Positions 5,408 through 6,128 of a DNA stretch of 6,128 nucleotides are shown here, piece after piece. The notes below the pieces were generated by a model. The model had not been told where the DNA came from and ran no database searches. It saw only the letters and a program-made list of their open reading frames with translations. The position numbers and the translations under genes are program-made. The stretch's first letter is position 1, and each line of letters starts with the position of its first letter. The DNA lies in the NCBI GenBank assembly GCA_045121195.1, contig JBGVFO010000004.1, forward strand, positions 1-6,128. The letters are read 5' to 3'. Origin of the DNA: RGIG8775 sp045121195. Its GTDB lineage: Bacteria; Bacillota; Clostridia; Oscillospirales; CAG-272.

Positions 5408-6128
5408 ATGAAAAAACTCGGTTATGCGATCCTTGGTCTCGGCATCGGTATGGCGCACGCGGAAGCGGCTGCCGCATCTGAATTTGCCGACCTGGTTGCC
5501 GCCTGCGACATCGATCGCGCAAGGCTGGATAAATTCGCGGCGCTCTACCCCGACGCCACCCTCTACGAGGACTTTGAAGAGCTGATCGCAGACGATTGCG
5601 TAGACATCATCAGCATCTGTCTGCCCAGCGCCATGCACGCCGACTTTGCCGTCCGCGCTATGGAGGCGGGCAAGCACGTGCTGGTGGAAAAGCCCCTGGA
5701 TATCACCTACGAGCGGGCGATGCTCATCGAGGAAGCGCGCCTTCGTACGGGCGTCACCGTGGGCGTCGTTCACCAGAATCGCTTCAATCTCAATATGTAT
5801 CCCATCAAGGACGCCGTGGACAGCGGACGACTGGGTAAGCTGGTGCTCGGCACCTTCGCGGTCAAGTGGTACCGTGAGCAGTCCTACTACGACCGCGGTG
5901 GCTGGCGCGGCACCTGGGAAATGGACGGCGGCGGATCGCTGATGAATCAGGCGGTACATACCGTGGATCTGATGCATTGGCTGATGGGTGACGTGGAATC
6001 GGTCACCTCCACCATGGGAATTTATAATCACAACATCAAGACCGAGGACCTGACCGCCTCCCTGATCAAATTCAAGAGCGGCGCTACGGCGACCTTCGTC
6101 AGCACCACCTGCGCCTACCCCGGCATCT
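5408..6128 (+). CDS. Gfo/Idh/MocA family NAD(P)-dependent oxidoreductase (partial, right edge)
   Basis: The gene is cut by the window end after 240 codons; family members usually run 320-400 residues, so most of the N-terminal and central parts are here. Such enzymes oxidise or reduce a hydroxyl of sugars, inositols or related compounds with NAD(P). The Rossmann domain opens with GLGIGMAHAEA (10-20), has an acidic residue D34 at the end of the second strand (ACDID), and reaches the family signature EKP at 94-96 with catalytic K95. The C-terminal domain shows WRGTWEMDGGGSLMNQ (166-181) followed by H184 and D187 in HTVDLMHW, the expected catalytic His and its Asp partner. The ATG has GAAAGG (5394-5399) eight bases upstream. 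There is no signal peptide, so it is cytoplasmic. It lies 112 bases after the GH2 gene with its own promoter. The neighbourhood suggests a role on the sugar released by the GH2 enzyme; substrate unknown. Confidence 0.92.
   Translation, partial: MKKLGYAILGLGIGMAHAEAAAASEFADLVAACDIDRARLDKFAALYPDATLYEDFEELIADDCVDIISICLPSAMHADFAVRAMEAGKHVLVEKPLDITYERAMLIEEARLRTGVTVGVVHQNRFNLNMYPIKDAVDSGRLGKLVLGTFAVKWYREQSYYDRGGWRGTWEMDGGGSLMNQAVHTVDLMHWLMGDVESVTSTMGIYNHNIKTEDLTASLIKFKSGATATFVSTTCAYPGI

Noticed and set aside
5390..6031. 213-codon open frame on the minus strand opposite the oxidoreductase
   Set aside because: The plus strand encodes a clear Gfo/Idh/MocA protein with SD and promoter; the minus frame is its shadow.

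Overview
The window is a stretch of bacterial chromosome with GC-rich, tightly packed genes and AT-rich intergenic regions. Shine-Dalgarno (SD) sites are of the AAAGGAG/GAGGGAG type, promoters are sigma-A-like, and a hairpin-plus-U-tract terminator is present. Gene content (a DUF368 lipid-carrier transporter, a glycoside hydrolase family 2 enzyme and a Gfo/Idh/MocA oxidoreductase) and sequence style suggest a gut-type Bacillota of class Clostridia, possibly Oscillospirales. The taxonomic placement is inference; no rRNA or other marker is present.

Layout: positions 1-165 hold no convincing gene, but contain a GC-rich imperfect palindrome at 66-115 that looks like a dispersed repeat. A minus-strand terminator (167-203) follows popT (216-1085, minus), a DUF368 polyprenyl-phosphate transporter. 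Its start is best placed at a GTG. A 193-bp AT-rich divergent region (1086-1278) carries one good extended -10 promoter for each direction. To the right, all genes are on the plus strand: a TIM-barrel sugar isomerase/epimerase-like protein (1279-2040), prmC (2040-2852, overlapping by one base in TAATG), and an 809-residue GH2 beta-galactosidase-like enzyme (2866-5295, 13 bases downstream). These three look like one operon. A 112-bp gap follows, with a perfect TATAAT and a pair of 8-bp direct repeats 21 bp apart that resemble an activator site. The window ends inside a Gfo/Idh/MocA NAD(P)-dependent oxidoreductase (5408 to the right edge).

Taken together, the right part looks like an intracellular carbohydrate-use locus: a cytoplasmic glycosidase releases a sugar, and an oxidoreductase and a TIM-barrel isomerase/epimerase could process it. 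The translation-factor methyltransferase gene prmC is embedded in it. The substrate cannot be read from the sequence. I see no CRISPR array, tRNA, rRNA, insertion sequence or phage gene, and no clearly new system. The items most worth a second look are the paired direct repeats before the oxidoreductase, the Gfo/Idh plus TIM-barrel pairing, and the repeat at the left edge.
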